DNA from: Rhodospirillaceae bacterium
Lineage (GTDB): Bacteria; Pseudomonadota; Alphaproteobacteria; UBA8366; GCA-2717185
NCBI GenBank assembly: GCA_002717185.1
Contig: PBDC01000089.1
Coordinates: forward strand, 1 to 31,129
Reading direction: 5' to 3'
DNA: 31,129 nt
Positions 16,566-26,641 of the stretch are shown here, piece by piece (the first letter of the stretch is position 1; each line of letters starts with the position of its first letter). Position numbers and translations under genes: made by a program. The notes below the pieces were generated by a model. It was given only the letters and a program-made list of their open reading frames with translations, was not told where the DNA came from and did no database searches.

Positions 16566-17591
16566 CTAGGCCGCTTTATCGAGATAGCCGGTAACCAGCG
16601 CTTCAGCCACCTGCACCGCATTCAAAGCTGCACCTTTGCGGAGATTATCGGAAACAACCCACATGTTGAGCGCATTTTCCTCGCTGATATCCTCACGGAT
16701 GCGGCTGACATAGACAGCATCTTCGCCAACGCATTCGACTGGGCTGACATAGCCTTCATCCGCGCGATGATCGACAACGACGACCCCGTGCGCTTTGGAT
16801 AGCGCTTCGCGTGCTTCCTCAACAGACAGTTCTTTTTCGAAGGTCAGGTTGACCGACTCTGCATGACCGATGAAAACTGGCACCCTTACGCAGGTTGCGG
16901 ACACCTTAATCTTTGGGTCGAGTATCTTTTTCGTCTCCGCCACCATCTTCCACTCTTCCTTAGTAGAGCCATCATCCATGAAGTCATCGATGTGGGGGAT
17001 GGCGTTGAAAGCGATCTGCTTGGTGAATTCTTTCCGGTCTAGGGGGTCGTTCACGAACACCGCGCGGGTTTGGTTAAACAACTCGTCCATTCCAGCACGG
17101 CCAGCACCGGAAACAGATTGATAGGTGCTGACCACGACCCGCTTCAGCCCAGCCAGATCATGCAGCGGCTTCAGGGCGACAACCAGCTGAATCGTCGAAC
17201 AGTTCGGATTCGCGATAATATTGCGCTTTCTGTAATCTGAAATGGCTTGTGGATTCACCTCCGGCACGACCAACGGCACGTCCGGGTCCATGCGGAAATG
17301 CGACGTATTGTCGATAACAATGGCGCCCTCCTTGGCGGCACGTGGCGCAAATTCAGCCGAAACCTTGCCACCGGCCGAGGACAGGACGATGTCCGTACCC
17401 TTGAAATCAAAAGATGACAGACTTTGCACGTCGAGCTCGGCATCCTCGCCAAACGACACCACGCGCCCTACGGAATTCTCCGATGCTAGCGCCGTGATCT
17501 TGTCGACCGGAAAGGCTCGCTCGGACAAAGTGGTTAAAACCTCGCGTCCCACATTGCCCGTAGCACCCACTACCGCAATCTTATAGCCCAT
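16566..17591 (-). CDS. asd: Aspartate-semialdehyde dehydrogenase
   Basis: 341 residues. The NADP-binding YKIAVVGATGNVGREVL is at the N-terminus; the catalytic Cys131 is in ANPNCSTIQLV; SVSGAGRAGMDELFNQ near 165 and the later histidine segment complete the family pattern. It reduces aspartyl phosphate to the semialdehyde, the branch point for lysine, threonine, methionine and isoleucine. The ATG at 17589-17591 has AGAGGAA upstream; a longer frame to 17636 has no support. It is separated from leuB by 626 bases and therefore likely has its own promoter. Confidence 0.97.
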   Translation of the reverse strand: MGYKIAVVGATGNVGREVLTTLSERAFPVDKITALASENSVGRVVSFGEDAELDVQSLSSFDFKGTDIVLSSAGGKVSAEFAPRAAKEGAIVIDNTSHFRMDPDVPLVVPEVNPQAISDYRKRNIIANPNCSTIQLVVALKPLHDLAGLKRVVVSTYQSVSGAGRAGMDELFNQTRAVFVNDPLDRKEFTKQIAFNAIPHIDDFMDDGSTKEEWKMVAETKKILDPKIKVSATCVRVPVFIGHAESVNLTFEKELSVEEAREALSKAHGVVVVDHRADEGYVSPVECVGEDAVYVSRIREDISEENALNMWVVSDNLRKGAALNAVQVAEALVTGYLDKAA

Positions 17592-17905
17592 CAAATAATT
17601 CCTCTTTGTTTGATCTCCGCCACGAGCAAATGTCACAAAAGCTTGAGGCGAGGAAATTTTCGCTCACCCCAATGCAAATTCGTGTTTGGGGATTGCTTAT
17701 TAGCTTGCCTTTTCCAATATGGTCGTCTCTGCGGTTTGTTAAACGGCCTTTTTCGTCAAAATCGATGTCTGCTTTACAGTTTTGGGGCGCGACGCAATCG
17801 GCCTAGGGGCCGCCGCGATCGTCGCTGTATGACCCCGTCCTCAATTTTCATTAGGATATGCGCAAGCTGTAAAGGTCATCTATTATGGACGACGATAGAG
17901 GAAAC

Positions 17906-17932
17906 AAAGATTTTAGCCATCGCAAAATCTTT
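17906..17932. other. Hairpin AAAGATTTT / AAAATCTTT
   Basis: Nine-bp perfect stem with a nine-base loop, followed on the plus strand by one more T. It could be a weak terminator on either strand or part of the asd leader. Confidence 0.35.
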
Positions 17933-17960
17933 TAACGCTCAAAACTGAAGATAAACAGAC

Positions 17961-17977
17961 CTTGATTGGCAATCAAG
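17961..17977. promoter_or_regulatory. Perfect 17-base palindrome, possible operator
   Basis: CTTGATTG-G-CAATCAAG has 8-bp arms around a single base, about 370 bases upstream of the asd ATG. The form suits a dimeric regulator. No regulator gene is adjacent. Confidence 0.35.
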
Positions 17978-18134
17978 CAAACTGCCCGAACCTTCACACC
18001 AAAAATCCATCGTCCACAGGGGCTGCATAGGCGACGTTAACGCAAAACGCACAGCGACCTCTACTGTCAACATTCTGGAAACTTCTAGACCAAGCCGTGA
18101 TTTCTTGAAAGCACGGTTACCGATCCCAAATTCA

Positions 18135-18171
18135 CTTAATTCGCTTAAATTATAGCTTACTGCGGATTAAG
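18135..18171 (-). terminator. Hairpin after leuB
   Basis: CTTAATTCGC (18135-18144) pairs with GCGGATTAAG (18162-18171), ten pairs with one G-T, 47 bases after the leuB stop. There is no strong T-run after it on the minus strand, so it may stabilise the leu mRNA 3' end rather than terminate. Confidence 0.4.
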
Positions 18172-18217
18172 AAGCTTAGACTAAACCCTATATGGTTCCA
18201 TTTAATCTCCATCCACT

Positions 18218-19330
18218 CTAAGCAGCTTGCTCGTCCAACTCCCTGATGATTGTGTCGCCCATGCCGGATGTGGAGACGGGCGCGCGCCCCGGCGCCATAA
18301 TATCCGAAGTTCGGACGCCGGACTTCAGGACGGCTTGTACGGCGTTCTCCACCAAGCTTGCATCTTCCTCCAGATCGAAGGAGTAGCGCAGTAGCATGGC
18401 AAAGCTGAGCAGGCAGGCGAGTGGGTTAGCCATGTCCTTACCAGCGATATCCGGAGCACTGCCGTGTACCGGCTCGTATAAAGCACGGCGGCGGCCGCTT
18501 TCATCTGGCGCGCCTATCGTGGCCGAGGGCAACATGCCGAGTGACCCGGTCAACATCGCCGCACAGTCCGAAAGGATGTCGCCAAACAAATTGTCGGAGA
18601 CAATAACGTCGAACTGAGTCGGCTCGCGCACCAATTGCATAGCGCAATTGTCCGCATACATGTGTCCGAGTTCAACATCGGAATAAGAGCTTTGGTGCAG
18701 TTCGGTGACCACTTGACGCCAAAGCACACCGCTTTCCATAACATTGGCTTTCTCAACCGAGGTCACCTTGCCCTGCCGTTGCCGGGCGAGATCGAAAGCG
18801 ACTGCGGTAACTCGGCGTATTTCTGACTCGGTATAGGTCTGCGTATCGAAGCCACGGCGTTGGCCGTTTTCCAGAGTTTCAATGCCGCGGGGCGTTCCAA
18901 AATAAATGCCACCCGTTGATTCGCGCACGATCATCAGGTCAAGCCCTTTGACCACTTCTGGTTTAAGGGACGAAGCATCAAGCAGCGCATCAAAGGTGAG
19001 TGCCGGACGTAGATTGGCAAACAGGTCAAGATCCTTACGCAGGCGCAGCAGCCCCATCTCCGGTCGAAGTTCACGCGGCGCGTCGTCATATTGCGGGCCG
19101 CCGACCGAGCCGAATAGCACGGCATCGGCCGCCATCGCATCTTCCATGGTCTCCTCGGTAATCGGCGTACCGTACATATCATAGGAAGCACCTCCAACGA
19201 CCCCTTCCTTCACTTCGAAGGTGACCTCACGACGTAAGGCAAACCAGTCAACCACCCGTCGCACCTGGACCATAACCTCCGGTCCGATGCCATCGCCCGG
19301 CAAGATAAGAAGTGATTTGTTCGCTGTCAT
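18218..19330 (-). CDS. leuB: 3-isopropylmalate dehydrogenase
   Basis: 370 residues. [20 protein letters not shown] is at the N-terminus; [14 protein letters not shown] and [11 protein letters not shown] carry substrate-binding residues; [29 protein letters not shown] contains, in pieces, the metal-binding aspartates; [18 protein letters not shown] binds NAD. It oxidatively decarboxylates 3-isopropylmalate in leucine synthesis. The ATG at 19328-19330 follows a GGGGAG box; the in-frame start five codons upstream is less likely. It is the last gene of the leu operon, 24 nt after the second leuC. Confidence 0.97.
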   Translation of the reverse strand: MTANKSLLILPGDGIGPEVMVQVRRVVDWFALRREVTFEVKEGVVGGASYDMYGTPITEETMEDAMAADAVLFGSVGGPQYDDAPRELRPEMGLLRLRKDLDLFANLRPALTFDALLDASSLKPEVVKGLDLMIVRESTGGIYFGTPRGIETLENGQRRGFDTQTYTESEIRRVTAVAFDLARQRQGKVTSVEKANVMESGVLWRQVVTELHQSSYSDVELGHMYADNCAMQLVREPTQFDVIVSDNLFGDILSDCAAMLTGSLGMLPSATIGAPDESGRRRALYEPVHGSAPDIAGKDMANPLACLLSFAMLLRYSFDLEEDASLVENAVQAVLKSGVRTSDIMAPGRAPVSTSGMGDTIIRELDEQAA

Positions 19331-19354
19331 GAAGCTCCCCTGCACTTTCGTTGT

Positions 19355-20773
19355 CTATTCGTTTGAACGTGTTTCTAGAGCTCGGACATCAGTCAGACGA
19401 CCGGTCACCGCTGCGGCGGCGACCATTGCCGGGCTGGCCAGATGGGTCCGACCATCGCGGCCCTGCCGGCCCTCGAAATTCCGATTGGAAGTCGAGGCAC
19501 ATCGCTGTCCAGGCTGGATATAATCACCATTCATAGCGACGCACATGGAGCAGCCCGGCTCACGCCAGTCGAACCCCGCTTCCGTGAAAATCTTGTCTAG
19601 TCCGCGCGCTTCTGCTTGCTCTTTGACTAAACCCGATCCCGGGACAACCATAGCCTCGACGCCATCAGCAACCTTACGGCCCCGCGCAATCGCCGCAGCG
19701 GCTTCAAGGTCCTCGATACGGCTATTGGTGCAGGACCCTATGAACGCCCGATCGATCGTGACATCCGTCATCGCCATACCCGGCGCCAGCCCCATATAGT
19801 CGAGAGAGCGCTGCATCATGCGCCGCCGGTCCTCGTTGGGGGCGTCCACCGGATCCGGCACCACCCCGTCGATCGGCGCGACCTCTTCCGGGTTAGTACC
19901 CCAAGTCACCTGTGGAGCAATCTTTTCAGCCTCCAAAATTACCTCCTTGTCAAACACAGCGCCGTCATCGGTCGGCAAGGTCTTCCAGTAGTCTACCGCT
20001 CGGTCCCAATCTGCTCCTTTCGGTGCCCGCGGGCGACCTTCACAATAGGAAAACGTAATCTCATCTGGCGCGATCATTCCGGCCCGCGCGCCGGCCTCAA
20101 TTGTCATATTCGATACAGTCATCCGTCCTTCCATAGACAGATCCCTGATCGCCGATCCTGCAAACTCTATAACATGCCCGGTGCCGCCCGCTGTGCCGAT
20201 CGCGCCAATGATTGCAAGGATGATATCCTTACCGGTGCAACCGTCGGATAACTTACCATCCACCGTTATCCGCATGTTTTTCGGTTTAGGCGTTCGCAAG
20301 GTTTGAGTCGCCAGGACATGCTCGATTTCTGAAGTGCCAATCCCCATCGCAAAGGCGCCGAACGCGCCATGAGTTGCGGTGTGGCTGTCGCCGCAGAACA
20401 GGGTCACGCCCGGCAGCGTGAAGCCCTGTTCCGGGCCAATGACGTGGACGATGCCCTGACGCTTATCCATCAAGTCGAACAGTTCGACGCCAAACTCGTC
20501 GTAGTCCTTGTAGGCCTGCTCCACTATCAGTCGAGCGATCGGGTCATTAATAGCTTGGTCGCGAGGATGCGTAGGGATGACATGATCCATCACGCCCAGC
20601 ACCTTGTCAGGGCAGCGTACCTTCAGACCAGCCATGCGCAGCCCCTCAAAAGCCTGCGGCTGCATCTCCATAATTAGCAGTCGGTCAGCGTATAGGATGC
20701 TGAGCCCGTCATCAGTGGTATCGATAAGGTGGTTGTCCCAGATCTTGTCGAACAACGTGCGTGATGCCGCCAT
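19355..20773 (-). CDS. leuC: Second 3-isopropylmalate dehydratase large subunit paralogue
   Basis: 472 residues, aconitase superfamily. The three cluster cysteines are present, one in [13 protein letters not shown] and two in GCSMCVAMN, and [21 protein letters not shown] is intact. It differs from ordinary LeuC in the N-terminal substrate region: where LeuC has DRHxxHEVTSPQxFEGL, this copy has [17 protein letters not shown], and it reads [11 protein letters not shown] instead of the usual DHNxxT pattern. It starts 2 nt after the leuD stop. Either it is a redundant isopropylmalate isomerase subunit or it acts on another 2-hydroxy acid while sharing LeuD. The family call is firm, the substrate is not. 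Confidence 0.9.
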   Translation of the reverse strand: MAASRTLFDKIWDNHLIDTTDDGLSILYADRLLIMEMQPQAFEGLRMAGLKVRCPDKVLGVMDHVIPTHPRDQAINDPIARLIVEQAYKDYDEFGVELFDLMDKRQGIVHVIGPEQGFTLPGVTLFCGDSHTATHGAFGAFAMGIGTSEIEHVLATQTLRTPKPKNMRITVDGKLSDGCTGKDIILAIIGAIGTAGGTGHVIEFAGSAIRDLSMEGRMTVSNMTIEAGARAGMIAPDEITFSYCEGRPRAPKGADWDRAVDYWKTLPTDDGAVFDKEVILEAEKIAPQVTWGTNPEEVAPIDGVVPDPVDAPNEDRRRMMQRSLDYMGLAPGMAMTDVTIDRAFIGSCTNSRIEDLEAAAAIARGRKVADGVEAMVVPGSGLVKEQAEARGLDKIFTEAGFDWREPGCSMCVAMNGDYIQPGQRCASTSNRNFEGRQGRDGRTHLASPAMVAAAAVTGRLTDVRALETRSNE

Positions 20774-20775
20774 GG

Positions 20776-21399
20776 TTAGACCGGCGGTGAACTGTTAAGC
20801 CAGGGCTGTGCTTGGTTCTGTTGCTCCTCGAAACTATCGATCTGTTCCCTTTTCTGCATGGTCAAACCAATATCGTCGAGCCCGTCTAGCAAACATTCCC
20901 GGCGGAAGGAATCCAGCTCAAACGGCACAGTCACGCCGTTCGGGCGCTTGATCTCCATATTAACCAGATCGACGGTCAACTCTGGGTTTTCCTTATCACA
21001 GGCATCAGCCATCAACGCGTCAAGCTGCCCCTTGGTGACGCGAATCGGCAGGATGCCGTTTTTAAAACAGTTGTTGTAGAAGATATCGGCGAAGCTAGTC
21101 GAGATCACGCAGCGTATGCCAAAATCAAGCAGTGCCCAGGGTGCGTGTTCACGCGATGATCCACAGCCGAAATTATCGCCCGCGACGATAATTTTCGAGT
21201 CGCGATAGGGATCCTTGTTGAGGATGAAATCCGGCTTTTCCGTCCCATCCAGCTCGTAGCGCATCTCTTCAAACAGCACCTTACCCAGGCCCGTCCGCTT
21301 TATCGTGCGGAGGTGCAGCTTGGGGATGATCTTATCGGTATCAATGTTGATCATATCCATAGGCGCCGCGACGCCGGTCAGCGTGTTGAATTTTTCCAT
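20776..21399 (-). CDS. leuD: 3-isopropylmalate dehydratase small subunit
   Basis: 207 residues. [20 protein letters not shown] and [19 protein letters not shown] open the protein; [20 protein letters not shown] carries the GSSREHAP substrate-binding signature. It pairs with LeuC to isomerise 2- to 3-isopropylmalate. It is the only small subunit in the window and lies between two large-subunit genes, 19 nt after the first leuC and 2 nt before the second. A ribosome-binding site AAGGGA precedes the ATG. Confidence 0.97.
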   Translation of the reverse strand: MEKFNTLTGVAAPMDMINIDTDKIIPKLHLRTIKRTGLGKVLFEEMRYELDGTEKPDFILNKDPYRDSKIIVAGDNFGCGSSREHAPWALLDFGIRCVISTSFADIFYNNCFKNGILPIRVTKGQLDALMADACDKENPELTVDLVNMEIKRPNGVTVPFELDSFRRECLLDGLDDIGLTMQKREQIDSFEEQQNQAQPWLNSSPPV

Positions 21400-21418
21400 C
21401 GCTCTGTGTCCCTTCCCC

Positions 21419-22825
21419 TCAGCCGTTCAACAATTCGCGTACATCAGTCAGTTTGCCGGTCACGGCGGCGGCAGCTGCCATCGCAGGACTGACAAGATGG
21501 GTCCGACCTCCACGCCCTTGCCGTCCCTCGAAATTACGGTTCGAGGTCGCCGCACAGCGCTCTCCCGGCTGCAGCTGGTCGACATTCATCGCCAGACACA
21601 TTGAACAACCAGGCTCCCGCCAATCGAAGCCAGCATCAATTAGAATTTTTGCCAGCCCTTCTTGCTCGGCCTGCTCCTTAACTAAACCGGAACCCGGCAC
21701 GATCAAAGTGCGCACCCCATCCTTTACCTTACGACCCTTAGCGACCATTGCGACCTCACGGATGTCCTCAATCCGTCCATTAGTACAAGCGCCAACGAAG
21801 ATCGTATCGATCTCTACTTCAGTCATCTTGGTGCCAGGTTTGAGGCCCATATATTCGCAGGAACGCTTAACCGCTGCCGCCTTGTCCGGATTCGGCGCAT
21901 CCTTAGGATCGGGAACAACACCGGTGATCGGCACTACGTCTTCGGGACTAGTTCCCCAGGTGACCTGTGGAACGATCTCACTCACATCCAATGTCGCTTC
22001 CTTGTCGTAGGAGGCCCCTTCGTCGGATGGTAGTGTCCTCCAATGCGCTACGGCCGCATCCCAGTCGGCTCCCTTTGGCGAATGGGGGCGGCCCTTGAGG
22101 TATTCAAACGTCTTTTCGTCCGGCGCAATCAGCCCGGCGCGAGCGCCAGCCTCGATTGTCATATTGGAGACCGTCATTCGACCTTCCATCGACAGGGCGC
22201 TAATCGCCGACCCGGTATACTCAATTACGTGCCCAGTACCCGCCGCTGTACCAATTTTGCCGATTAAGGCCAGGATCAAATCCTTTGCTGTGCAGCCAAA
22301 GGGCAGCTCGCCATTCACCGTGATCCGCATACTCTTGACTGGCGCCTGCAGCAGGGTCTGGCTCGCCATGACATGCTCGACCTCCGAGGTGCCAATGCCG
22401 AAGGCTAGCGCGCCTAGAGCGCCGTGCGTCGCCGTGTGGCTGTCGCCACAGACCAGGGTCACGCCTGGCAGGGTGAAACCCTGTTCCGGCCCAATAATAT
22501 GGACGATACCATTTCGCGGGTCATCAACCTCAAACAGGGTTACGCCAAAATCGGCGCAGTTGCGCCTTAGGGTATCCATCTGCAGCTGCGAGTCCTCAGG
22601 AATCGCCTCCGAGCGGTCAGTTGCGATGTTATGGTCGATCACCGCGAGGGTCAGATCCGGGCGGCGCAATTTGCGGCCTGCCATTGTTAGCCCTTCGAAG
22701 GGCTGCGGACTTGTAACCTCATGGATGATGTGGCGGTCAATATACAGCAGGCAGGTCCCATCCTCCTGTGTATCGACGACATGGCTTTCCCAGATCTTGT
22801 CGAGAAGTGTTTGCGGCTTGGACAT
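21419..22825 (-). CDS. leuC: 3-isopropylmalate dehydratase large subunit
   Basis: 468 residues. The canonical LeuC N-terminus is present: [19 protein letters not shown] near residue 28. [40 protein letters not shown] and [19 protein letters not shown] are intact. One oddity is [10 protein letters not shown] at the first cluster cysteine, where most LeuC proteins read GSCTNSR; the second paralogue keeps the usual form there. It is the first structural gene of the operon, with GAGGGAG before the ATG at 22825. This is the copy expected in the conserved rplS-leuC-leuD order. Confidence 0.96.
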   Translation of the reverse strand: MSKPQTLLDKIWESHVVDTQEDGTCLLYIDRHIIHEVTSPQPFEGLTMAGRKLRRPDLTLAVIDHNIATDRSEAIPEDSQLQMDTLRRNCADFGVTLFEVDDPRNGIVHIIGPEQGFTLPGVTLVCGDSHTATHGALGALAFGIGTSEVEHVMASQTLLQAPVKSMRITVNGELPFGCTAKDLILALIGKIGTAAGTGHVIEYTGSAISALSMEGRMTVSNMTIEAGARAGLIAPDEKTFEYLKGRPHSPKGADWDAAVAHWRTLPSDEGASYDKEATLDVSEIVPQVTWGTSPEDVVPITGVVPDPKDAPNPDKAAAVKRSCEYMGLKPGTKMTEVEIDTIFVGACTNGRIEDIREVAMVAKGRKVKDGVRTLIVPGSGLVKEQAEQEGLAKILIDAGFDWREPGCSMCLAMNVDQLQPGERCAATSNRNFEGRQGRGGRTHLVSPAMAAAAAVTGKLTDVRELLNG

Positions 22826-22877
22826 TAAGGCTCCCTCGTCCTGGCTTACTATCGCTTGCGGGCCAGAGCTGCCGCAC

Positions 22878-22898
22878 TTAGCTGAGAAGTCGTCTCAT
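22878..22898 (-). CDS. Possible leader peptide of the leu operon (MRRLLS)
   Basis: A six-codon frame, ATG AGA CGA CTT CTC AGC TAA, lies 53 nt before leuC with two adjacent Leu codons. A GCCTG/CAGGC hairpin (22907-22921) lies just upstream and a CTGGC/GCCAG pair lies between it and leuC. There is no clear ribosome-binding site and no T-run downstream, so a classical attenuator is not proven. Confidence 0.2.
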   Translation of the reverse strand: MRRLLS

Positions 22899-22931
22899 AT
22901 TTAAATGCCTGCCTTACAGGCCAGAGACCCT

Positions 22932-22943
22932 CCGCACGTGCGG
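22932..22943. other. 12-base perfect palindrome
   Basis: CCGCACGTGCGG lies between rplS and leuC. It may be a regulator site in the leu operon leader or a small GC hairpin; nothing else identifies it. Confidence 0.3.
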
Positions 22944-22966
22944 CAATCACTGCTATTAAAACTTTT

Positions 22967-22994
22967 CACTACCCCTCTTTGCAAAAGAGAAGTG
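22967..22994 (-). terminator. Hairpin after rplS
   Basis: An inner stem CTCTTT/AAAGAG (22975-22989) around GCA sits inside CACT/AGTG (22967-22970, 22991-22994). On the minus strand AAAAGTTTTAATA follows. It lies 34 nt after the rplS stop and may end the rpsP-rplS operon, though the T-run is poor. Confidence 0.5.
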
Positions 22995-23027
22995 GTCATA
23001 GAGTAATAAAACGCGATCACAATAGGC

Positions 23028-23441
23028 TCAGCTATCGCCGTTCTCCACCGGTTCGGCCGTAGCCACGGTTTCCGTCCGACGACCCGTCGTGCGCTCCGCA
23101 ATTCGCGCCGATTTGCCGCGCCGCTCCCGCAGATAATATAGCTTCGCCCGGCGCACCGAACCACGGCGCACAACTTCGATCTCCTCTATCCGCGGGCTGT
23201 ATAGCGGGAAGACGCGCTCCACACCCTCGCCATAGCTGATCTTGCGCACCGTGAAGGCGCTGTTCATGGCATTATGCTTACGGGCAATGCATACACCCTC
23301 GAAGACTTGGACCCGCTCACGCGAACCCTCGATGACCTTCACATGGACCCGCAGCGTATCGCCGGCCTGAAAATCTGGAATCGGCCGTGCTTCGGCAAGC
23401 TTTGCCATCTGCTCCTGTTCGAGCTGTTCGATAATATTCAT
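23028..23441 (-). CDS. rplS: 50S ribosomal protein L19
   Basis: 137 residues. [55 protein letters not shown] and the C-terminal [18 protein letters not shown] are standard L19. It sits at the 30S-50S interface. The ATG overlaps the trmD stop as ATGA. A short charged tail after [10 protein letters not shown] is typical of alphaproteobacteria. Confidence 0.98.
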   Translation of the reverse strand: MNIIEQLEQEQMAKLAEARPIPDFQAGDTLRVHVKVIEGSRERVQVFEGVCIARKHNAMNSAFTVRKISYGEGVERVFPLYSPRIEEIEVVRRGSVRRAKLYYLRERRGKSARIAERTTGRRTETVATAEPVENGDS

Positions 23442-24154
23442 GACATCTTCCTCACTTGATTAGTCTGCGCGACGTACCGTTCCCAAAGGTCAGGCCGGCG
23501 TTCGCGGGTAATTTGTTCAGCCTGGGCCAACCGCCAAGCGCGAATGTTCTCGTGATGGCCGGACAGCAGAATGCCCGGTGCGGTGCGCCCACGCCAAGTA
23601 GCGGGCCGCGTGTACTGGGGATACTCCAGAAGCCCCTGCGCAAAGCTCTCATCGACGAGCGAGTCTTCTGCTCCAACGACGCCAGGCAACAGACGGACAC
23701 AAGCGTCGATAACGCTTATAGCCGCTGGTTCGCCGCCGGATAGCACAAAATCGCCTACGCTGACCTCTTCGAATCCACGTTCTTCAATCACCCGTTCGTC
23801 AATCCCTTCGAAGCGGCCACAAAGCAAGGTCACACCTGGCCCCGAAGCTAGCGCTGTCGCCCGCGTTTGATCGAAGGCTCGACCTCGGGGCGTCAGATAG
23901 ATCACCGGTCCCGAAGCCTCCGCCACCGACTCCAGCGCCGCATCCAACACATCGGCTCGCATCACCATGCCCGGCCCACCGCCAAAGGGTGGATCGTCAA
24001 CTGTACCGTGCTTGTCCATGGCGAAGTCACGAATATCGACCGTCCGGAGGCCCCAAATTTTCTCCGCTAGCGCGCGGCCGGCCAAGGAATGGCCGAGCGG
24101 TCCTGGGAACATGTCCGGGAAAATCGTCAGAATGTGGGCAGTCCAGGCTATCAC
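23438..24154 (-). CDS. trmD: tRNA (guanine-N1)-methyltransferase
   Basis: 238 residues. TrmD methylates G37 of tRNAs that read CUN, CCN and CGG and prevents +1 frameshifting. [18 protein letters not shown] near 55, [13 protein letters not shown] near 110 and [19 protein letters not shown] near 130 form the SPOUT trefoil knot and SAM pocket; [15 protein letters not shown] follows. It overlaps rimM upstream and rplS downstream by 4 bases each, as ATGA, so the three are translationally coupled. Confidence 0.98.
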   Translation of the reverse strand: MIAWTAHILTIFPDMFPGPLGHSLAGRALAEKIWGLRTVDIRDFAMDKHGTVDDPPFGGGPGMVMRADVLDAALESVAEASGPVIYLTPRGRAFDQTRATALASGPGVTLLCGRFEGIDERVIEERGFEEVSVGDFVLSGGEPAAISVIDACVRLLPGVVGAEDSLVDESFAQGLLEYPQYTRPATWRGRTAPGILLSGHHENIRAWRLAQAEQITRERRPDLWERYVAQTNQVRKMS

Positions 24155-24696
24155 GCGTCGTCTTCCGGCTTTGCTACGGTTTCAGTAGGCGGCTCGACGG
24201 TAATTCGGCCATTGACGAGATCGATTTCCGGTATCACAGCGCGGGTAAAGGGCAGGACCGACACACCACCGACTTCGAGAGTGAACTCAATCATGTCCCC
24301 AGCCCCGAACTCGTGCAGCGCCCGGACAGTACCGTAGACCGTGCCGTCGGCAAAAACAGCCTGCAATCCAATCAGGTCCGTGTGGTAAAACTCATCCTCT
24401 TCAGTCTGCGGCAACGCATCCCGGGCGATGAAGAGTTCCATGCCCTTCAAGGCTTCCGCCGAGTTTCGGTCATCTATCCCATCGATCCGTGCGAGCAGCA
24501 CACCCTTAGCCGACCCGGTCACCTTGAGCGTGTATTGGCGCGCGCCGGTGGCATCGACAAGCGGGCCATAGACGGCGATATCGGTGGGCTCTGCGGTAAA
24601 GCTTTTGACGCGCAAGAGGCCGCGCAAGCCGTGCACCCCCACGATGACGCCAACACAGATCCGGGTATCCGTCATAAGTTCTGCCCGAGCCACCAT
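24151..24696 (-). CDS. rimM: 16S rRNA processing protein RimM
   Basis: 181 residues. RimM helps 30S head assembly and binds S19. [20 protein letters not shown] at the N-terminus, [31 protein letters not shown] and [19 protein letters not shown] are the family landmarks. The start is either the ATG at 24696, 2 nt after the rpsP stop, or the ATG at 24675; neither has a strong box. It overlaps trmD by 4 bases. Confidence 0.95.
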   Translation of the reverse strand: MVARAELMTDTRICVGVIVGVHGLRGLLRVKSFTAEPTDIAVYGPLVDATGARQYTLKVTGSAKGVLLARIDGIDDRNSAEALKGMELFIARDALPQTEEDEFYHTDLIGLQAVFADGTVYGTVRALHEFGAGDMIEFTLEVGGVSVLPFTRAVIPEIDLVNGRITVEPPTETVAKPEDDA

Positions 24697-24698
24697 AT

Positions 24699-25136
24699 TT
24701 ATGCGGGCGTCTCTTCTTCCGCAGGCGTGTCCTCAGCCACCGCTTCTTCAGCTGGCGCCTCTTCGGCCGAGTCCTGGGCTTCTGCCTCGGCCTTCGCCTT
24801 TGTGGCTTCTTCGGCCTCACGCATGCGTTCCTGCGCTTTGGCCTTCGGTAGGTGCTGCTTGGTCTGCTCCGAAATCGCAGGTATCGGCATTATCTCGGCA
24901 CGGCCCAGAAAACGCGCAACCCGGTCAGAGGGTTTTGCGCCAACCGACATCCAATGCCGGATACGATCCTCAACCAATTGCACCCGGTTCGGGTCATCCT
25001 TGGCCAACATTGGATTATAGACCCCGACCCGTTCGATGTACCGACCGTCACGCGGCATGCGTGAGTCGGCAACGACAATGCGGTAGTAAGGGCGCTTTTT
25101 CGCACCGCCGCGGGCCAATCTGATTTTCAGCGCCAT
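24699..25136 (-). CDS. rpsP: 30S ribosomal protein S16
   Basis: 145 residues. The S16 core is [20 protein letters not shown] through [13 protein letters not shown] (about 85 residues). After it comes a long acidic and alanine-rich tail ([18 protein letters not shown]) of low complexity, a feature of alphaproteobacterial S16. AAGGAG lies about 10 nt before the ATG. It starts the rpsP-rimM-trmD-rplS operon and lies 49 nt downstream of ffh. Confidence 0.97.
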   Translation of the reverse strand: MALKIRLARGGAKKRPYYRIVVADSRMPRDGRYIERVGVYNPMLAKDDPNRVQLVEDRIRHWMSVGAKPSDRVARFLGRAEIMPIPAISEQTKQHLPKAKAQERMREAEEATKAKAEAEAQDSAEEAPAEEAVAEDTPAEEETPA

Positions 25137-25185
25137 ATGATTTACTCTCCTTAGCTCTACGTGTCGTTCAAAATTCAGTGTGCTG

Positions 25186-26538
25186 TTACATGCGGGGCAT
25201 CAGGCCCTGGATGCCATGTCGCGCCAGGCCCTTTTCCCCCATCTTGCTCATGCGCTTCATCACCTTGCGCATCGTCTGGTACTGCTTCAGAAGCTTGTTC
25301 ACATCCTGGATCGAAGTCCCCGATCCCTTCGCGATGCGTTTCTTGCGCGACGCGTGTATCAGTTTCGGCCGTTGCCGCTCTTTTGGCGTCATCGAAGAGA
25401 TGATCGCCTCCTGATGAAGAAGGGCGGATTCATCGATCTTCGCCTCGGCCAACTGCTTCTTCGCCTTGGCGACGCCGGGCAGTAATTCCATCATGCCAGA
25501 AAGGCCGCCCATATTACGCATCTGACCAAGCTGCTTTGCCATATCATCGAGATCAAATTCGCCCTTCTGAATCTTTTTGGCGAGCTTCTCAGCCTCTTCT
25601 TCCTCAATAGTTTCCTGCGCCTTCTCAACCAGGCTGACCACATCGCCCATCCCGAGTATGCGGCCTGCGATCCGTTCCGGATGGAAATCCTCAATATCGC
25701 CCAGCTTCTCGCCAACACCGATCACCTTGATCGGACAACCAGTAACCGCGCGCATCGACAGTGCAGCACCACCACGCGAATCGCCATCGACCCGTGTTAG
25801 CACGATGCCTGTCAATGGCAGGCGCGCCTTAAATCCTTCCGCCACATTGACAGCGTCCTGGCCAGTCATGGCGTCCGCAACCAACAAGGTCTCATATGGT
25901 TTGATGGCGTCGCGCACTGCAGCCACTTCCGCCATCAGCCCCTCGTCAAGCTGCAAGCGGCCGGCGGTGTCGAGCATGACCACGTCATAACCACCGAGCC
26001 GGGCCGCGTCGTTCGCACGCTTTGCGATATCGACCGACTGCTGCCCAGCGACGATTGGCAAGGTGGCGACGCCCGCCTGCTCCCCCAGCACTTTGAGTTG
26101 TTCCTGCGCCGCGGGCCGCTGCGTGTCGAGCGACGCCATCAGCACCTTCTTCTTGTCACGGTCCTGCAGTCGTGCGGCGATTTTCGCCGTCGTCGTCGTC
26201 TTACCAGAACCTTGCAGTCCGACAAGCATGATCGCAACGGGTGCGGGCGCCAGCAGCTCCAATCCTCCCGCCTCGCCGCCCAACATCTCAACAAGCTGGT
26301 CCTGCACGATCTTGACGACCATCTGACCCGGTGTGACCGACCGCAGCACCTCCCGACCAACCGCCTCATCCTGCACTTTCTTGATGAAGTCACGAACCAC
26401 CGGCAGAGCTACGTCCGCTTCGAGCAGAGCGACCCGAACGTCACGCATCGCCCCCGACACGTCTGTTTCGCTCAACGCGCCCCGACGTTTCAGCTTCTCG
26501 AAGACATCGGCCAAGCGGCCGGACAATGACTCAAACAT
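25186..26538 (-). CDS. ffh: Signal recognition particle protein Ffh
   Basis: 450 residues. The N domain [20 protein letters not shown] is followed by the GTPase G1 GLQGSGKT at 107-114, then [20 protein letters not shown], and [15 protein letters not shown]. The methionine-rich M domain follows, with [20 protein letters not shown] and a [17 protein letters not shown] segment. It binds 4.5S RNA and nascent signal sequences and delivers ribosomes to FtsY. The ribosome-binding site before the ATG at 26538 is weak. It is divergent from metY. Confidence 0.98.
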   Translation of the reverse strand: MFESLSGRLADVFEKLKRRGALSETDVSGAMRDVRVALLEADVALPVVRDFIKKVQDEAVGREVLRSVTPGQMVVKIVQDQLVEMLGGEAGGLELLAPAPVAIMLVGLQGSGKTTTTAKIAARLQDRDKKKVLMASLDTQRPAAQEQLKVLGEQAGVATLPIVAGQQSVDIAKRANDAARLGGYDVVMLDTAGRLQLDEGLMAEVAAVRDAIKPYETLLVADAMTGQDAVNVAEGFKARLPLTGIVLTRVDGDSRGGAALSMRAVTGCPIKVIGVGEKLGDIEDFHPERIAGRILGMGDVVSLVEKAQETIEEEEAEKLAKKIQKGEFDLDDMAKQLGQMRNMGGLSGMMELLPGVAKAKKQLAEAKIDESALLHQEAIISSMTPKERQRPKLIHASRKKRIAKGSGTSIQDVNKLLKQYQTMRKVMKRMSKMGEKGLARHGIQGLMPRM

Positions 26539-26578
26539 GCGCGCCTATTACCTGAAACCGTTACGAAAACGCAGAGAG

Positions 26579-26607
26579 CGCCAGTGCGCGAAACTCGCGG
26601 ACTGGCG
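26579..26607. other. Strong hairpin in the ffh-metY intergenic region
   Basis: CGCCAGT-G-CGCGA-AAC-TCGCG-G-ACTGGCG: twelve pairs with a single G-G mismatch and a three-base loop. It lies about 41 bases upstream of the ffh ATG and 170 bases upstream of metY, without a T-run. It may be a 5'-UTR element on either strand. Confidence 0.5.
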
Positions 26608-26614
26608 TAGCCCC

Positions 26615-26641
26615 TCGGGACCAGAAACAAACGTTTCCCGA
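26615..26641. other. Second hairpin in the ffh-metY intergenic region
   Basis: TCGGG (26615-26619) pairs with CCCGA (26637-26641), and AAAC (26625-26628) with GTTT (26633-26636), with a one-sided bulge. Closer to metY, CCAC at 26691 and CCAC at 26717 both could pair with the single GTGG at 26702-26705, an arrangement of alternative stems. Confidence 0.35.

Larger units (their letters stand above)
17592..18217. other. AT-rich intergenic region with inverted repeats
   Basis: 626 bases between leuB and asd without a credible gene. The short open frames (17606-17806 and 17610-17948, plus) show no motif. It contains a 9-bp hairpin (17906-17932), a perfect 17-base palindrome (17961-17977) and a 10-bp hairpin (18135-18171), listed separately. 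It is visibly richer in A and T than the neighbouring genes. Confidence 0.5.

Noticed and set aside
23989..25020. 343-residue open frame on the plus strand
   Set aside because: It is antisense to trmD, rimM and rpsP, all firmly identified, and its Ser/Ala-rich end mirrors the S16 tail.
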